From: Methylorubrum sp. B1-46 | GTDB lineage: Bacteria; Pseudomonadota; Alphaproteobacteria; Rhizobiales; Beijerinckiaceae | Length of the DNA stretch: 64,000 nucleotides | Reading direction: 5' to 3' | NCBI RefSeq assembly: GCF_021117295.1 | Contig: NZ_CP088247.1 | Span: 1,017,501-1,081,500, forward strand | Shown: one piece after another, positions 49,235 to 60,164 of the stretch | Numbering within the stretch: position 1 is the first letter of the stretch | How the letters are laid out: every line of letters starts with the position of its first letter | The notes under the pieces: model-generated | Database searches by the model: none | Told to the model about the DNA's origin: nothing | The model's input: the letters and a program-made list of their open reading frames with translations, nothing else | Translations under genes and position numbers: made by a program

Positions 49235-50128
49235 TCAGGCCGCCGTCGCGGCACTTCCGAAATGCACCTCGCCCGCCGTCACGGTTCGTCGGGTTCCATC
49301 CGGGGCGAGGATCACGAGCCGCCCCCCCTCGTCGATCGTTTCAAACATGCCCGTCAGCGTGGCCTCGGCCATGCGAACCGACACGGGGGCCCCTACCCCC
49401 GCCGCGCGCTCAAGCCACCGCCGCCGGATATTCGAGAATCCGCGCCCCTTGTTCCAGATCCGGACGGCTTCGACAAATCGTTCCGACAGGAATTCGAGCA
49501 GCATCGGCGCATCCGCCGCGGAAAACGCCGAGAGCGCCGCCGCCGGATAGGGCAAACACTCGGGTGTGGCCGCGATATTCACACCGAAGCCGACCACGAC
49601 TGCCCGTCGCCCACCCGGCAGCGTCTCGGCCTCCAGCAGGATACCGGCGAGCTTTTGGCCGTCAGCGAGGACGTCGTTCGGCCATTTCAAATGGATAGCG
49701 GCGTTTGAGGGAGCAATGCCCTGCGGCGCCAGCGCATCCCCTCTCTCCGCATGCGGGGAGAGGACTTCGACGACGACGAGGTCGTCACGACCCTCTCCCT
49801 GCCTACGGGGAGAGGGGGCTGAACGGCAGGCGTCGCGCAAAGCGTCTACGAGTGCGCAACCGGCGACGAACCCCAGGGTTGCCACCATCTCCGGCGCGAC
49901 ACCCGCCACCGGCAGCAACAGGCTCGCGGCGAGGTTACCCTCCGGTGAGGTCCAGGCATTACCGCGGCGGCCGCGGCCGGCTTCCTGGCGTTGGGCCGTG
50001 ACCCAGAGCGGGCCCACCTCGCCGCCATGGGCGAGGCGCATCGCCTCGCTGTTGGTCGAATCGAGCCGGTCGTGGCTGTGAAGCCGGTATCCCTCGGACC
50101 GGGCCGCCTGACTTAAGCGGAACTGCAT
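49235..50128 (-). CDS. birA: Biotin--[acetyl-CoA-carboxylase] ligase with an internal repeat insertion
   Basis: Biotin protein ligase catalytic domain plus the C-terminal SH3-like domain; no N-terminal DNA-binding domain, so not a repressor. The biotin-loop motif is AGRGRRGNAWTSPEGNLAAS with the ATP-binding KWPNDVLADGQKLAGILLE. Between residues about 103 and 141 there is an in-frame stretch (CRSAPSPRRQGEGRDD... HAERGDALAPQGIAPSNAA) with no place in the family, encoded by a palindromic repeat. 297 residues is longer than the usual 240-260 for this reason. It starts 5 bp after the nuoN stop, so it is probably translated with the complex I operon. Confidence 0.92.
   Translation of the reverse strand: MQFRLSQAARSEGYRLHSHDRLDSTNSEAMRLAHGGEVGPLWVTAQRQEAGRGRRGNAWTSPEGNLAASLLLPVAGVAPEMVATLGFVAGCALVDALRDACRSAPSPRRQGEGRDDLVVVEVLSPHAERGDALAPQGIAPSNAAIHLKWPNDVLADGQKLAGILLEAETLPGGRRAVVVGFGVNIAATPECLPYPAAALSAFSAADAPMLLEFLSERFVEAVRIWNKGRGFSNIRRRWLERAAGVGAPVSVRMAEATLTGMFETIDEGGRLVILAPDGTRRTVTAGEVHFGSAATAA
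49739..49816. repeat. Palindromic repeat inserted in frame within birA
   Basis: Two hairpins flank a third: CCTCTCTCCGCATGCGGGGA at 49739 onward (to 49763), GACGAC-GAG-GTCGTC in the middle, and CCCTCTCC with GGGGAGAGGG at 49791-49816. The type with CCCTCTCC...GGGAGAGGG arms is a common alphaproteobacterial dispersed repeat. Confidence 0.75.
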
Positions 50129-50133
50129 CCGCC

Positions 50134-51573
50134 TCAGAACAGCGCCTTTGCCGCATCACCCGCCGCCGCGACCAACGGGGCCGGGACGAGGAAGAACAGC
50201 ACGACGACGGCGCTCGACACGCCGAGCACGATGGCCGAGCCCGGCGGGATCCGCTCATAGGGGGCCTTGGCCTCGTCGAAGTACATCACCTTGACGAGGC
50301 GGAGGTAGTAGAACGCACCCACCACCGAGGTCACCACGCCGACGACGGCGAGCGTCACCAGCCCCGCCTTGATGGCGGCGGCGAAGACGTAGAACTTCGC
50401 GAAGAAGCCGGCGAGCGGCGGGATGCCGGCAAGCGAGAACATCATCGCGGCGAGGCAGAAGGCCAGCCACGGATGCGTGCGCGAGAGGCCCGAGAGATCG
50501 TCGATCGTCTCGAACATCTTGTCCTTGCGGCGGAGCGACAGCAGCACGGCGAAGGCGCCGAGCGTCATGGCGAGGTAGATCACCATGTAGATGATGACGC
50601 CGCGCACGCCCTCCTCCGAGCCGGCGGCGAGCCCGATCAGCGCGTAGCCGACATTGCCGATGGAGGAATAGGCCATCAGGCGCTTGATGTTGCGCTGGCC
50701 GATGGCGGCGAAGGATCCGAGCGCCATCGAGGCGATCGAGACGAACACGATGATCTGCTGCCAGACCGCCGTCACGTCGGGGAAGGCGCCGATGAAGACG
50801 CGTACCGTCATCGCCATGGCGGCGATCTTCGGGGCGGAGCCGAAGAAGGCGGTGACCGGCGTCGGCGAGCCCTCGTAGACGTCCGGCGTCCACATGTGGA
50901 ACGGCACCGCCGCCAGCTTGAAGGCGACGCCCGCGGCCACGAACACGATGCCGAGCACGATGCCGAAGCTCGTCGCGCCGTTGAGCGCCGTGACGATGCC
51001 GGGGAACGAAACGGTGCCGGTGAAGCCGTAGACCAGCGAGGCGCCGTAGAGCAGCATGCCGGAGGAGAGCGCGCCGAGCACGAAGTACTTCAGGCCCGCT
51101 TCCGTGGACTTCACATCGTCGCGGTGGAAGGCGGCGATGACGTAGGCGGCGAGCGATTGCAGTTCCAGCCCGAGATAGAGCGAGATCAAGTCGTTGGCCG
51201 AGGCCATCACCATCATGCCGATGGTGCAGAGCACGATCAGGATCGGATACTCGAACCGGTCGATGCGCTCGCGCTGGAAGTAGTCGCGCGAGAGCAGGAT
51301 CGTCGCCGCCGAGCCGATCAGGATCAGCGACTTCATCACCCGCGCGAACGGGTCGGCGATGAAGGCGCCGTTCAGCGTCGTCACGTTGCCCGTCTGCGAG
51401 ACGACGAGGAAGAAGGTGAAGATCAGGAGGATCAGCGCGCCGACATTGACGCCCTCGGACGAGCGCTCGCCGCGCCACGCCCCGTAGAGCACGAGCAGCA
51501 AAGCGCCGACGCTCAGGACGATCTCCGGCAGGACCGGCGTGATCGCCGGCAGGACGGACTGGATCGGGGTCAT
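50134..51573 (-). CDS. nuoN: NADH-quinone oxidoreductase subunit N
   Basis: Antiporter-like membrane subunit of complex I, 479 residues and about 14 helices. Family features are [20 protein letters not shown] (with the conserved Glu), [19 protein letters not shown] and [23 protein letters not shown] 51573 overlaps the nuoM stop by 4 nt (ATGA). It is the last nuo gene and is followed by birA. Confidence 0.97.
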   Translation of the reverse strand: MTPIQSVLPAITPVLPEIVLSVGALLLVLYGAWRGERSSEGVNVGALILLIFTFFLVVSQTGNVTTLNGAFIADPFARVMKSLILIGSAATILLSRDYFQRERIDRFEYPILIVLCTIGMMVMASANDLISLYLGLELQSLAAYVIAAFHRDDVKSTEAGLKYFVLGALSSGMLLYGASLVYGFTGTVSFPGIVTALNGATSFGIVLGIVFVAAGVAFKLAAVPFHMWTPDVYEGSPTPVTAFFGSAPKIAAMAMTVRVFIGAFPDVTAVWQQIIVFVSIASMALGSFAAIGQRNIKRLMAYSSIGNVGYALIGLAAGSEEGVRGVIIYMVIYLAMTLGAFAVLLSLRRKDKMFETIDDLSGLSRTHPWLAFCLAAMMFSLAGIPPLAGFFAKFYVFAAAIKAGLVTLAVVGVVTSVVGAFYYLRLVKVMYFDEAKAPYERIPPGSAIVLGVSSAVVVLFFLVPAPLVAAAGDAAKALF

Positions 51574-53153
51574 CGCGCGGCGGCCTCGACGGTTTTCTGG
51601 GACTCAGGTCCAGCCATGTTCTCGGCCGCCGCGAGCTTCGCCGCCTTGGCGGCGGCCTCGGCGGTCTGCGTGTTGCCGAGTGCGCCGCGCATGTTCTGCA
51701 CCAGCGCCTCGGTGGAGGGCGCGAAGGTGTCGAGCACGGGGGCCGGATGCACGCCGTACCAGATCGTCAGCGCGACGAGCGGCGCGATGATGATTTTCTC
51801 GCGCGTGTCGAGATCGAGGATGCCCTGGAGGTTAGGCTTGTCGAGCTTCCCGTAGATCACCCGGGCGTAGAGCCACAGCGCGTAGCCCGCCGACAGGATG
51901 ATGCCAAAGACCGAGAAGAAGGCGACCGTCGGGTTGGCCTTGAAGGCGCCCGTCATCGCCAGGAACTCGCCGACGAAGCCCGACGTGCCGGGAAGGCCGA
52001 CATTGGCCATGGTGAAGACCATCATCGCGGCGGCGTAGAGTGGCATCCGCTTCACGAGGCCGCCATAGGCGGCGATCTCGCGGGTGTGCATCCGGTCGTA
52101 GACGACGCCGACGCAGAGGAAGAGCGCGCCCGAGACGATGCCGTGCGAGATCATCAGGAACAGCGCGCCCTGGATGCCCTGCTCGTTAAGGGTGAACAGG
52201 CCGAGCGTCACGAAGCCCATATGCGCCACGGAGGAGTAGGCGATCAGCTTCTTGATGTCGGTCTGCATCATCGCGGTGAGCGAGGTGAAGATGATCGCGA
52301 TCACCGACAGCGCGAAGACCAGAGGCGCGAACTCGGCCGACGCATCCGGCAGCATCGGCAGCGAGATCCGGATGAAGCCATAGCCGCCCATCTTCAGCAG
52401 GATGCCGGCCAGGATCACCGAGCCCGCGGTCGGCGCCTCGACGTGGGCGTCGGGGAGCCAGGTATGGACCGGCCACATCGGCATCTTCACCGCGAACGAG
52501 GCGAAGAAAGCGAGCCAGAGCCACCATTGCATCCCGACGGGGAAGCGATGCTGGAGGAGCGTCGGGATGTCGGTGGTGCCGGCCTCCCAGTACATCGCCA
52601 TGATGGCGAGCAGCATCAGCACGGAGCCGAGCAGCGTGTAGAGGAAGAACTTGAAGCTCGCGTAGATGCGCCGCTTGCCGCCCCAGATGCCGATGATGAG
52701 GAACATCGGGATCAGACCAGCCTCGAAGAACAGGTAGAACAGCACCAGATCGAGGGCGCAGAACACACCGATCATCGTCGTTTCCAGCACCAGGAAGGCG
52801 ACGAAGTACTCCTTGACCCGGTTCTCGACCGACAGCCACGAGGCCCCGATGCAGAACGGCATCAGGAAGGTGGTCAGCAGAATCAGCGGCATCGAGAAGC
52901 CGTCGACGCCGAGCTTGAACCGGATCGTCTCGGCCAGCCACGCATGGCTCTCGACGAGCTGGAAGCTCGGGGACGCGATGTCGTAGCGGGCCCAGGCAGC
53001 CAGCGAGAGCAGGAAGGTGACGATCGTGGTGATCAGCGCGGCCCAGCGGGCATTGCGCTTCACCGCCGCCGTCTCCTCACCTAGGGTCAGGATGAAGGCG
53101 GCGCCCGCGAGCGGGACGATCAGGAGCCCGGAGAGAATACCGAGGCCGAGCAT
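51570..53153 (-). CDS. nuoM: NADH-quinone oxidoreductase subunit M
   Basis: Proton-pumping antiporter-like subunit, 527 residues. The conserved elements are [39 protein letters not shown] (the Lys of the channel) and [20 protein letters not shown]. Start ATG 53153 overlaps the nuoL stop by one base (TGATG). The C-terminus has an Ala-rich extension of about 40 residues ([18 protein letters not shown]) beyond the last helix. Confidence 0.97.
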   Translation of the reverse strand: MLGLGILSGLLIVPLAGAAFILTLGEETAAVKRNARWAALITTIVTFLLSLAAWARYDIASPSFQLVESHAWLAETIRFKLGVDGFSMPLILLTTFLMPFCIGASWLSVENRVKEYFVAFLVLETTMIGVFCALDLVLFYLFFEAGLIPMFLIIGIWGGKRRIYASFKFFLYTLLGSVLMLLAIMAMYWEAGTTDIPTLLQHRFPVGMQWWLWLAFFASFAVKMPMWPVHTWLPDAHVEAPTAGSVILAGILLKMGGYGFIRISLPMLPDASAEFAPLVFALSVIAIIFTSLTAMMQTDIKKLIAYSSVAHMGFVTLGLFTLNEQGIQGALFLMISHGIVSGALFLCVGVVYDRMHTREIAAYGGLVKRMPLYAAAMMVFTMANVGLPGTSGFVGEFLAMTGAFKANPTVAFFSVFGIILSAGYALWLYARVIYGKLDKPNLQGILDLDTREKIIIAPLVALTIWYGVHPAPVLDTFAPSTEALVQNMRGALGNTQTAEAAAKAAKLAAAENMAGPESQKTVEAAAR

Positions 53154-55258
53154 CAGTGGGTCCCCCCAGGCACGCCGGAGACGAGGTACCACGTGATCAG
53201 GCCGGCGACCCCGACGAGCATCACGAAGGCGTAGTGGTAGACGTAGCCGGTCTGGAGGCGGACCACGCCGCGGGTGATGTCCACGACCCGGGCCGAGATG
53301 CCGTTCGGGCCCAGCCCGTCGATGATGCGGCCGTCGCCCTCCTTCCAGAGGAACAGGCCGAAGTTCTTGGCCGGCCGCACGAAGATCCGGTCGTAGATCT
53401 CGTCGAAGTACCACTTGTTGAGCAGGAAGCGGTACAGGATCGGCTGAGACTCCGCGATGCGGTGCGGCATGTCGGGCCGGCGGATATACATCCAGAAGGC
53501 CAAGAGGAAGCCGAGCACCAGCATCACGAAGGGCGAGGCGGCGACCCAGCCCGGCGCATCGTGGATCTTGTGCATGATGTCGTTGCCGGAGCCGTGCGGC
53601 AGCGCATTGCCCCAGAACTTGTCCATGTCGTGCCCGATGAAGCGCTCCTTGAAGATCAGGCCGGCGAACAGGGCGCCGAAGGCCAGGATCGCAAGCGGGA
53701 TCGTCATCACGAGCGGGCTCTCGTGCGGCGTGTGGGCATGATCGTCGTGGTGCTCGATCGCGCTGTGCGAGGCGGGCTCGATATCGTGGCCCTTGTCATC
53801 GTGAGCGACGCCCTCGTGATGGCCCGGCGCGCCGTCGGCCTGGTGAGCGGACGCCGCGTGGGCATGATCATGCGCAGCGTGATCGTCGTGACCATGGGCG
53901 CCGTGCGTGACCCAGCGCTGCGGTCCCTCGAAGGTGAGGAAGAACAGGCGCCAGGAGTAAAACGAGGTCATCAGCGCGGCGATTACGGTGGCGAGGAACG
54001 CCAGCACGTGGCCGGGGCGGTCGGACATGTAGGCCGCCTCGATGATCGCGTCTTTGGAGTAGTAGCCAGAGGTGAAGGGGAAGCCGATCAGCGCGATGGT
54101 GCCGATCGTCATCATCGCCGTGGTAAAGGGGATGTAGCGGCGCAAGCCGCCCATGTTCCGCATGTCCTGCTCGTGGTGCATCGCGTGGATGACCGAGCCG
54201 GCGCCAAGGAACAGCAGCGCCTTGAAGAAAGCGTGGGTGAAGAGGTGGAACACGCCCGTGGCGTAGGCGCCGACGCCGAGGCCGACGAACATGTAGCCGA
54301 GCTGCGAGCAGGTCGAGTAGGCGATGACCCGCTTGATGTCGTTCTGCACGAGGCCGACGGTCGCCGCGAAGAAGGCGGTGATGCCGCCGATGACCGTGAC
54401 GACGGTGAGCGCAGTCGGGGCCAGCTCGAAGAGCGGCGACAGGCGCGCGACCATGAACACGCCGGCGGTGACCATGGTGGCGGCGTGGATCAGCGCCGAG
54501 ACCGGGGTCGGTCCCTCCATCGCGTCGGGGAGCCAAGTGTGCAGCAGGAACTGCGCCGACTTGCCCATGGCGCCCATGAACAGCAGCAGGCAGGCCAGCG
54601 TCAGAGCGTGCCAGTCATGGCCGAGGAAGTGGAAGGTCGCGTCCTTCAGCTCCGGGGCTTTCGCGAAGATCGCGTCGAACCCGACCGAGCCGGTCAGCAC
54701 GAACACCAGGAAGATGCCGAGCGAGAAGCCGAAATCGCCGACGCGATTGACGATGAAGGCCTTCATCGCCGCCGCATTCGCCGAGGGCTTCTCGTACCAG
54801 AAGCCGATCAGCAGGTAGCTCGCGAGGCCGACGCCCTCCCAGCCGAAGAACATCTGCACGAGGTTGTCGGCCGTCACCAGCATCAGCATGGCGAAGGTGA
54901 AGAGCGACAGGTAGGCGAAGAAGCGCGGCCGGTGCGGATCCTCGTGCATGTAGCCGATGGAGTAGAGGTGCACGAGGGTCGAGACCGAGGTCACGACGAC
55001 GAGCATCACCGCGGTCAGCGTGTCGACCTTGAAGGCCCAATCGACCACGAGGTCGCCAGCGCTGAACCACTGCGCGACGGGCACGGTCTCGGCCCGACCG
55101 TCACCGGTCACGAGGAAGAAGGCGCCCCAGGACAGCAGGGCCGCGAAGGCAAGGCAGCCCGTCGTCACGAGTTCGCTCATCCGCGCGCCGATGAACCGGC
55201 CGAACAGGCCGGCGATCAGGGCGCCGATCAGCGGGAAGAAGACGATCGCGTGATACAT
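53153..55258 (-). CDS. nuoL: NADH-quinone oxidoreductase subunit L
   Basis: Largest antiporter-like subunit, 701 residues, with the C-terminal lateral helix. The family blocks are [39 protein letters not shown] and [20 protein letters not shown]. Between about residues 448 and 513, in a loop between membrane helices, there is a His/Asp-rich segment (many HDH, HAHA and HHD groups), longer than in E. coli. ATG 55258 gives [14 protein letters not shown]. Confidence 0.97.
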   Translation of the reverse strand: MYHAIVFFPLIGALIAGLFGRFIGARMSELVTTGCLAFAALLSWGAFFLVTGDGRAETVPVAQWFSAGDLVVDWAFKVDTLTAVMLVVVTSVSTLVHLYSIGYMHEDPHRPRFFAYLSLFTFAMLMLVTADNLVQMFFGWEGVGLASYLLIGFWYEKPSANAAAMKAFIVNRVGDFGFSLGIFLVFVLTGSVGFDAIFAKAPELKDATFHFLGHDWHALTLACLLLFMGAMGKSAQFLLHTWLPDAMEGPTPVSALIHAATMVTAGVFMVARLSPLFELAPTALTVVTVIGGITAFFAATVGLVQNDIKRVIAYSTCSQLGYMFVGLGVGAYATGVFHLFTHAFFKALLFLGAGSVIHAMHHEQDMRNMGGLRRYIPFTTAMMTIGTIALIGFPFTSGYYSKDAIIEAAYMSDRPGHVLAFLATVIAALMTSFYSWRLFFLTFEGPQRWVTHGAHGHDDHAAHDHAHAASAHQADGAPGHHEGVAHDDKGHDIEPASHSAIEHHDDHAHTPHESPLVMTIPLAILAFGALFAGLIFKERFIGHDMDKFWGNALPHGSGNDIMHKIHDAPGWVAASPFVMLVLGFLLAFWMYIRRPDMPHRIAESQPILYRFLLNKWYFDEIYDRIFVRPAKNFGLFLWKEGDGRIIDGLGPNGISARVVDITRGVVRLQTGYVYHYAFVMLVGVAGLITWYLVSGVPGGTH

Positions 55259-55319
55259 GGGTCGGTCGTGCCTCGCAGCAGGCGGACGAAGGGGACGGGG
55301 CTCTCTTTGGGAGGGAGCG

Positions 55320-55625
55320 TCAGCCCTTCATCATGCTCACGTCTTCGACGGCGATGGAGCCGCGGTTGCGGAAGAACACCACCAGGATCGCCAGACCGAT
55401 CGCGGCCTCGGCCGCGGCCACCGTCAGCACGAACAGGGCGAAGACCTGCCCGGTGATGTCGTTGAGATGGGTCGAGAAGGCGACGAGGTTGATGTTCACG
55501 GCGAGCAGGATCAGCTCGACCGACATCAGGATGACGATGACGTTCTTCCGGTTGATGAAGATGCCGAGCACGCCGAGCGTGAACAGGATCGCGGCAACCG
55601 TCAGGTAGTGGCTCAATCCGATCAT
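55320..55625 (-). CDS. nuoK: NADH-quinone oxidoreductase subunit K
   Basis: A 101-residue membrane subunit with three helices. Two conserved membrane glutamates are in [17 protein letters not shown] and [18 protein letters not shown]. It is 5 bp after nuoJ. The chain ends in [15 protein letters not shown] sequence ([11 protein letters not shown]), as in other alphaproteobacteria. Confidence 0.97.
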   Translation of the reverse strand: MIGLSHYLTVAAILFTLGVLGIFINRKNVIVILMSVELILLAVNINLVAFSTHLNDITGQVFALFVLTVAAAEAAIGLAILVVFFRNRGSIAVEDVSMMKG

Positions 55626-55630
55626 CGGCC

Positions 55631-56251
55631 TCAGACCTCCACGCCCTGCCGCGAGGGCACCTTGATGGTATCGACCGCCATCGCCTGCGTGCGGGCGTTC
55701 TGCACGGTGATGTCCTGGCGCTTCACGCCGGTGCGCTCGCGCAGGGTCAGCACGATGGCACCGATCATCGCCACCAGCAGGATCAGGCCGGCGATCTGGA
55801 AGGCATAGACGTAGTCCGTGTAGAGCACGCGGCCCAGCGCTTCGGTGTTCGTGGCAGTCTCACCGTGGGCGGCCCGTCCCAGCGGCGCCTGCACGAGGCC
55901 CGGATCGATCGTCCAGGTGCCCACCACCAGCAGCAGCTCGATCAGGAAGATCGCGCCGATCAGGCCGCCGATCGGCAGGTAGCGCTGGAAACCTTGGCGG
56001 AGCGCGGCGAAGTCCACGTCGAGCATCATCACGACGAAGAGGAACAAGACCGCGACGGCGCCGACATAGACGACGACGAGGATCATCGCCAGGAACTCGG
56101 CGCCCATCAGCACGAACAGCCCGGCGGCGTTCACGAAGGCGAGGATCAGGAACAACACCGAGGTGACGGGATTCCTGGCAGCAATCACCATGAAGCCCGA
56201 GGCTACGGCGAAGCCTGCGAAGAGATAGAAGAAGGCGGCGGCTGCGGTCAT
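55631..56251 (-). CDS. nuoJ: NADH-quinone oxidoreductase subunit J
   Basis: A 206-residue membrane subunit with five helices. The conserved helix-3 motif is [20 protein letters not shown] with its glycine, and [20 protein letters not shown] precedes it. The C-terminus ([20 protein letters not shown]) is the usual rhizobial form. Confidence 0.96.
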   Translation of the reverse strand: MTAAAAFFYLFAGFAVASGFMVIAARNPVTSVLFLILAFVNAAGLFVLMGAEFLAMILVVVYVGAVAVLFLFVVMMLDVDFAALRQGFQRYLPIGGLIGAIFLIELLLVVGTWTIDPGLVQAPLGRAAHGETATNTEALGRVLYTDYVYAFQIAGLILLVAMIGAIVLTLRERTGVKRQDITVQNARTQAMAVDTIKVPSRQGVEV

Positions 56252-56367
56252 GCGATTTTCAGCATCGGCCGCTCCAGCGAGCGGCTCCCTTCTGCCTCGG
56301 TGGACCCTCGGCCGCAGGCGGCGGCCCGTCTAGCGCGTCCAGGATGACGCGCTAGGCTCCTGTTTCC

Positions 56368-56414
56368 GCATCGTCTTTTTCGAAAGCCGGAAGCCGCCTT
56401 TCGGGACGATGCTC
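56368..56414. repeat. Dispersed hairpin repeat, family B, copy 3
   Basis: GCATCGTCTTTTTCGAAAGC to CCTTTCGGGACGATGCTCT, with exact terminal arms GCATCGTC/GACGATGC. It lies in the 201-bp gap between nuoI and nuoJ, inside the operon. Confidence 0.7.
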
Positions 56415-56452
56415 TATAGAACTGGGCTGTGCGAGGCACAACCGGCGGCGGA

Positions 56453-56941
56453 CTAGCGGTAGGGCGCATCCATCGCGATATTGCGGGCGATCTCGCGCTC
56501 CCAGCGATCACCGTTCTCGAGCAGCTTCTGCTTGTCGTAGAGCAGCTCCTCGCGGGTCTCGACCGAGAACTCGAAGTTCGGCCCCTCGACGATGGCATCC
56601 ACCGGGCAGGCCTCCTGGCACATGCCGCAATAGATGCACTTCACCATGTCGATGTCGTAGCGCGTAGTGCGCCGCGTGCCGTCGTTGCGGCGCGGGCCGG
56701 CCTCGATGGTGATGGCCTGGGCCGGGCAGATCGCCTCGCAAAGCTTGCAGGCGATGCAGCGCTCCTCGCCGTTGGGATAGCGGCGGAGCGCATGCTCACC
56801 GCGGAAGCGCGGTCCGCGGTGTCCCATCTCGAAGGGATAGTTGATCGTGGCCTTCGGCTTGAAGAAGTACTTCATGGCGAGGAAGAACCCCGACACGAAC
56901 TCCTTCAGGAGGAGGCTTCTGGCGACCTGATCGAGCTTCAC
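56453..56941 (-). CDS. nuoI: NADH-quinone oxidoreductase subunit I
   Basis: Peripheral-arm subunit that carries clusters N6a and N6b. It is 162 residues with two CxxCxxCxxxCP motifs: [19 protein letters not shown] and [20 protein letters not shown]. The basic N-terminal helix and [20 protein letters not shown] complete the family pattern. Confidence 0.97.
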   Translation of the reverse strand: MKLDQVARSLLLKEFVSGFFLAMKYFFKPKATINYPFEMGHRGPRFRGEHALRRYPNGEERCIACKLCEAICPAQAITIEAGPRRNDGTRRTTRYDIDMVKCIYCGMCQEACPVDAIVEGPNFEFSVETREELLYDKQKLLENGDRWEREIARNIAMDAPYR

Positions 56942-57028
56942 GGCGCGATCTCCGATTCTCTGGAAGCATTCCCGAGCAAGGTGGTTACCGGCTCGCGCGC
57001 GGGAAATGCGACATCAGAAGGGTTGCGA

Positions 57029-58051
57029 TCAGGCTCCCGGCGCGAGGCCGGTCAGCTTGAGGACGAAGGCGACGACGATGACCGAGATCAGCGAGAGCGG
57101 AAGGAACACCTTCCAGCCGAGCCGCATGAGCTGGTCGTAGCGGTAGCGTGGCACCATGGCCTTCACCATGGCGATCATGAAGAACAGGAAGCTGGCTTTC
57201 AGCGTGAACCAGATCACGCCGGGCACCCAGGTGAAGGGCGCGAACGGGATCGGCGAGAGCCAGCCGCCGAGGAACAGGACCGTGCCGAGCGCGCACATGG
57301 TCATGATCGCCACGTACTCGCCGAGCATGAACAGCAGGTACGGCGTCGAGGAATACTCGACCATGTAGCCCGCCACGAGTTCCGACTCGGCCTCCGGCAG
57401 GTCGAAGGGCGGGCGGTTGGTCTCGGCGAGCGCCGAGACGAAGAACACGCCGAACATCGGGAACAGCCAGAGCCAGTACCAGCCGAACAGGCCGAGCGCG
57501 GTGTCCTGCGCCATGACGATGCGCGAGAGGTTGAGCGAGCCGGCGCAGAGCAGCACGCAGATGATGACGAAGCCGAGAGAGACTTCGTAGGAGATCATCT
57601 GCGCCGCCGAGCGGAGCGCGCCGAGGAAGGCGTATTTCGAGTTCGAGGCCCAGCCGCCCATGATGACGCCGTAGACGCCGAGCGAGGAGATCGCGAAGAT
57701 GTAGGTGATGCCGACATTGATGTCGGCGATCGCCCAGCCGTCGGCGAGCGGGATCACCGCCCAGGACGCCAGCGCCAGCATCGCGAAGACCAGCGGCGCC
57801 AGCAGGAAGATCGCCTTGTTGGCGCCCGCCGGGATCACCGGCTCCTTCAGCACGAACTTCAAGAGGTCGGCGAACGACTGGAACAGGCCCCAGGGCCCGA
57901 CCACGTTCGGACCGCGGCGCAGCTGCACCGCCGCCCAGATCTTGCGGTCGGCGAGCAGCGCGTAGGCGATGAAGACGAGGAGTGCTGCCAGCAGCACGAA
58001 GCTCTTCAATGCGATCAGGAGGACGGTGCCGAGCACTTCCCAGAAGGTCAT
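57029..58051 (-). CDS. nuoH: NADH-quinone oxidoreductase subunit H
   Basis: Membrane subunit at the quinone site, 340 residues, eight helices. Conserved blocks are [60 protein letters not shown] and the loop [20 protein letters not shown]. It follows nuoG by 12 bp. Confidence 0.97.
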   Translation of the reverse strand: MTFWEVLGTVLLIALKSFVLLAALLVFIAYALLADRKIWAAVQLRRGPNVVGPWGLFQSFADLLKFVLKEPVIPAGANKAIFLLAPLVFAMLALASWAVIPLADGWAIADINVGITYIFAISSLGVYGVIMGGWASNSKYAFLGALRSAAQMISYEVSLGFVIICVLLCAGSLNLSRIVMAQDTALGLFGWYWLWLFPMFGVFFVSALAETNRPPFDLPEAESELVAGYMVEYSSTPYLLFMLGEYVAIMTMCALGTVLFLGGWLSPIPFAPFTWVPGVIWFTLKASFLFFMIAMVKAMVPRYRYDQLMRLGWKVFLPLSLISVIVVAFVLKLTGLAPGA

Positions 58052-58063
58052 CGCGGGCGTCCC

Positions 58064-60130
58064 TTATTCCGCCGCTTCGAGGGCGCGGCCCCGGGCGAGG
58101 CCGGAGCACTCGGCGAGCACCCGCGAGGCGCGGGCGATCGGGTTGGTCAGGTAGAAGTCGGCGATCGGCGTGGAGAAGGCCGCCTTCTCCGCCGTGCCCG
58201 GAAGGGCGGCGAGCCGATCGAGGGTGGCCGCCGCGTCGCAGGCTCCGACCTGGCCGACCGCCGCGAGATGCGGATACGCCGCATACATCGCCTTGCGGAG
58301 TGCGGCGAGCGAATCGTAGGGCAGGCGCTTGCCGAGCACGTCGGAGAGCGCGCGCAGGATCGCCCAATCCTCGCGGGCGTCGCCCGGCGGGAAGCCGGCG
58401 CGGTTGGCCATCTGCACCCGGCCCTCGAGGTTGACGTAGGTCGCGCTCTTCTCGGTGTAGGCCGCGCCCGGCAGGATCACGTCAGCGCGGCTCGCGCCGG
58501 CATCGCCGTGAGTGCCCTGGTAGATCACGAAGGCGCCCGGCCCGATCACCCGCTCGTCGGCGCCGAGGTTGAATACGACGTCGAGCGCACCCGGCTCCAG
58601 CATCTGCGTGAAGCTCAAGCCGCCCTCCCCCGGTACGAAGCCGAGATCGAGGGCACCGACGCGGGCGGCCGCCGTATTGAGCACGCCGAAGCCGTTCCAG
58701 CCCTCGGTCACCGCCCCGACATCCTTGGCCAAAGCCGCGGCAGCGGCGAGCGCGCCGAGGCCGCCTTCGCCGACCATGACGAGCGGACGCTCGGCCTTCC
58801 TCAGCACGTCGAGGAAGCTGTGCTCGCCCTTGGCGATGGAGCCGAGCGTGTCGGTGCCGGCGCCGAGATAGGTGTAGGGGTAGGTCAGGTCCGGCTGCTC
58901 GTCGAGGATCAGGCCGATGGAGACCGGGGCCATGCGCCAGCGCTTGCGGATGCGCACGTTGAGGAGCGAGGCTTCCGTGCGCGGGTTGGCGCCGACGATC
59001 AGGATCGCGTCCGCCTGCTCGATGCCGGGGATGGTCGCGCCGAGCGTGTAGGCGGCCCGGCCCCAGGCCGGATCGATCGCCTCGGCCGTCTGGCGCGCGT
59101 CGAGGTTGATGACGCCGAGCGAGCCCATCAGCGCCTTGAGGGCGAAGATCTCTTCCGCACCGGCAAGGTCGCCGACGAGGGCGCCGACGCGCTTGGGATC
59201 GGCGCCTTTTACCTTGGCGGCAATCGCCGAAAAGGCCTCCCCCCAGGAAGCGGGGCGCAGGCGGCCGTTCTCGCGCAGGAACGGGCGATCGAGGCGCTGG
59301 AGGCGCAAGCCGTCGACGACGTGGCGCGTCTTGTCGGAGATCCACTCCTCGTTGATCTCCTCGCTGATGCGCGGCTCGATCTGCATCACCTCGCGGCCGC
59401 GGGCATCGATACGGATCGCCGAGCCCACCGCGTCCATCACGTCGACGGATTCGGTCTTGTGCAGCTCCCACGGGCGCACGTTGTAGCTCTGCGGCAGGTG
59501 GACGAGAGCGCCGACCGGGCAGAGATCGGCGACGTTGCCCTGAAGCTCCGAGCCCATCGCCTGTTCGAGGTAGCTCGTGATTTCCATGTCCTCGCCGCGG
59601 CCGATGGCGCCGAGATCCGGCACGCCGGCCACTTCCGCCAGGAAGCGGACGCAGCGGGTGCAGTGGATGCAGCGGTTCATCGCCGTGCGCACCAGCGGGC
59701 CGATATACTTCTCCTCGACCGCCCGCTTGTTCTCGCTGTAGCGGGTCGAGTCGACGCCGTAGGCCATCGCCTGATCCTGCAGATCGCAATGGCCGCCCTG
59801 GTCGCAGATCGGGCAATCGAGCGGGTGGTTGATGAGGAGGAACTCCATCACCCCCTCGCGCGCCTTCTTCGTCGTGCCGGAGCGCGTCAGCACCTCCGGC
59901 GGCTCGCCGTTCGGGCCGGGACGGCAATCCTTCACCGCGTAGGCGCAGGACGCCACGGGCTTCGGCGCGCCCTTCAGCTCGACGAGGCACATGCGGCAAT
60001 TGCCGGCGATCGACAGCCGCTCGTGGAAGCAGAAGCGCGGGATCTCCGCGCCCGCGATCTCGCAGGCCTGCAGCAGCGTGTAATCGGCCGGAACATCGAC
60101 CTCGGTGCCGTCGATGAGGATTTTGGTCAT
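58064..60130 (-). CDS. nuoG: NADH-quinone oxidoreductase subunit G
   Basis: Largest peripheral subunit, 688 residues. The N-terminal [2Fe-2S] ligands are in CFHERLSIAGNCRMCLVELK and SCAYAV; the His/Cys-ligated [4Fe-4S] N5 site is HPLDCPICDQGGHCDLQD; the second [4Fe-4S] site is NRCIHCTRCVRF with CPVGAL. The C-terminal part is the molybdopterin-oxidoreductase-like domain without the cofactor. ATG 60130 (MTKILIDGTEVDVPADYTLL) starts 34 bp after nuoF; a longer frame from 60190 is not family-like. Confidence 0.97.
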   Translation of the reverse strand: MTKILIDGTEVDVPADYTLLQACEIAGAEIPRFCFHERLSIAGNCRMCLVELKGAPKPVASCAYAVKDCRPGPNGEPPEVLTRSGTTKKAREGVMEFLLINHPLDCPICDQGGHCDLQDQAMAYGVDSTRYSENKRAVEEKYIGPLVRTAMNRCIHCTRCVRFLAEVAGVPDLGAIGRGEDMEITSYLEQAMGSELQGNVADLCPVGALVHLPQSYNVRPWELHKTESVDVMDAVGSAIRIDARGREVMQIEPRISEEINEEWISDKTRHVVDGLRLQRLDRPFLRENGRLRPASWGEAFSAIAAKVKGADPKRVGALVGDLAGAEEIFALKALMGSLGVINLDARQTAEAIDPAWGRAAYTLGATIPGIEQADAILIVGANPRTEASLLNVRIRKRWRMAPVSIGLILDEQPDLTYPYTYLGAGTDTLGSIAKGEHSFLDVLRKAERPLVMVGEGGLGALAAAAALAKDVGAVTEGWNGFGVLNTAAARVGALDLGFVPGEGGLSFTQMLEPGALDVVFNLGADERVIGPGAFVIYQGTHGDAGASRADVILPGAAYTEKSATYVNLEGRVQMANRAGFPPGDAREDWAILRALSDVLGKRLPYDSLAALRKAMYAAYPHLAAVGQVGACDAAATLDRLAALPGTAEKAAFSTPIADFYLTNPIARASRVLAECSGLARGRALEAAE

Positions 60131-60164
60131 CGGGTCATCTCGAAGGTGAGCATCGGGGCGGCGC

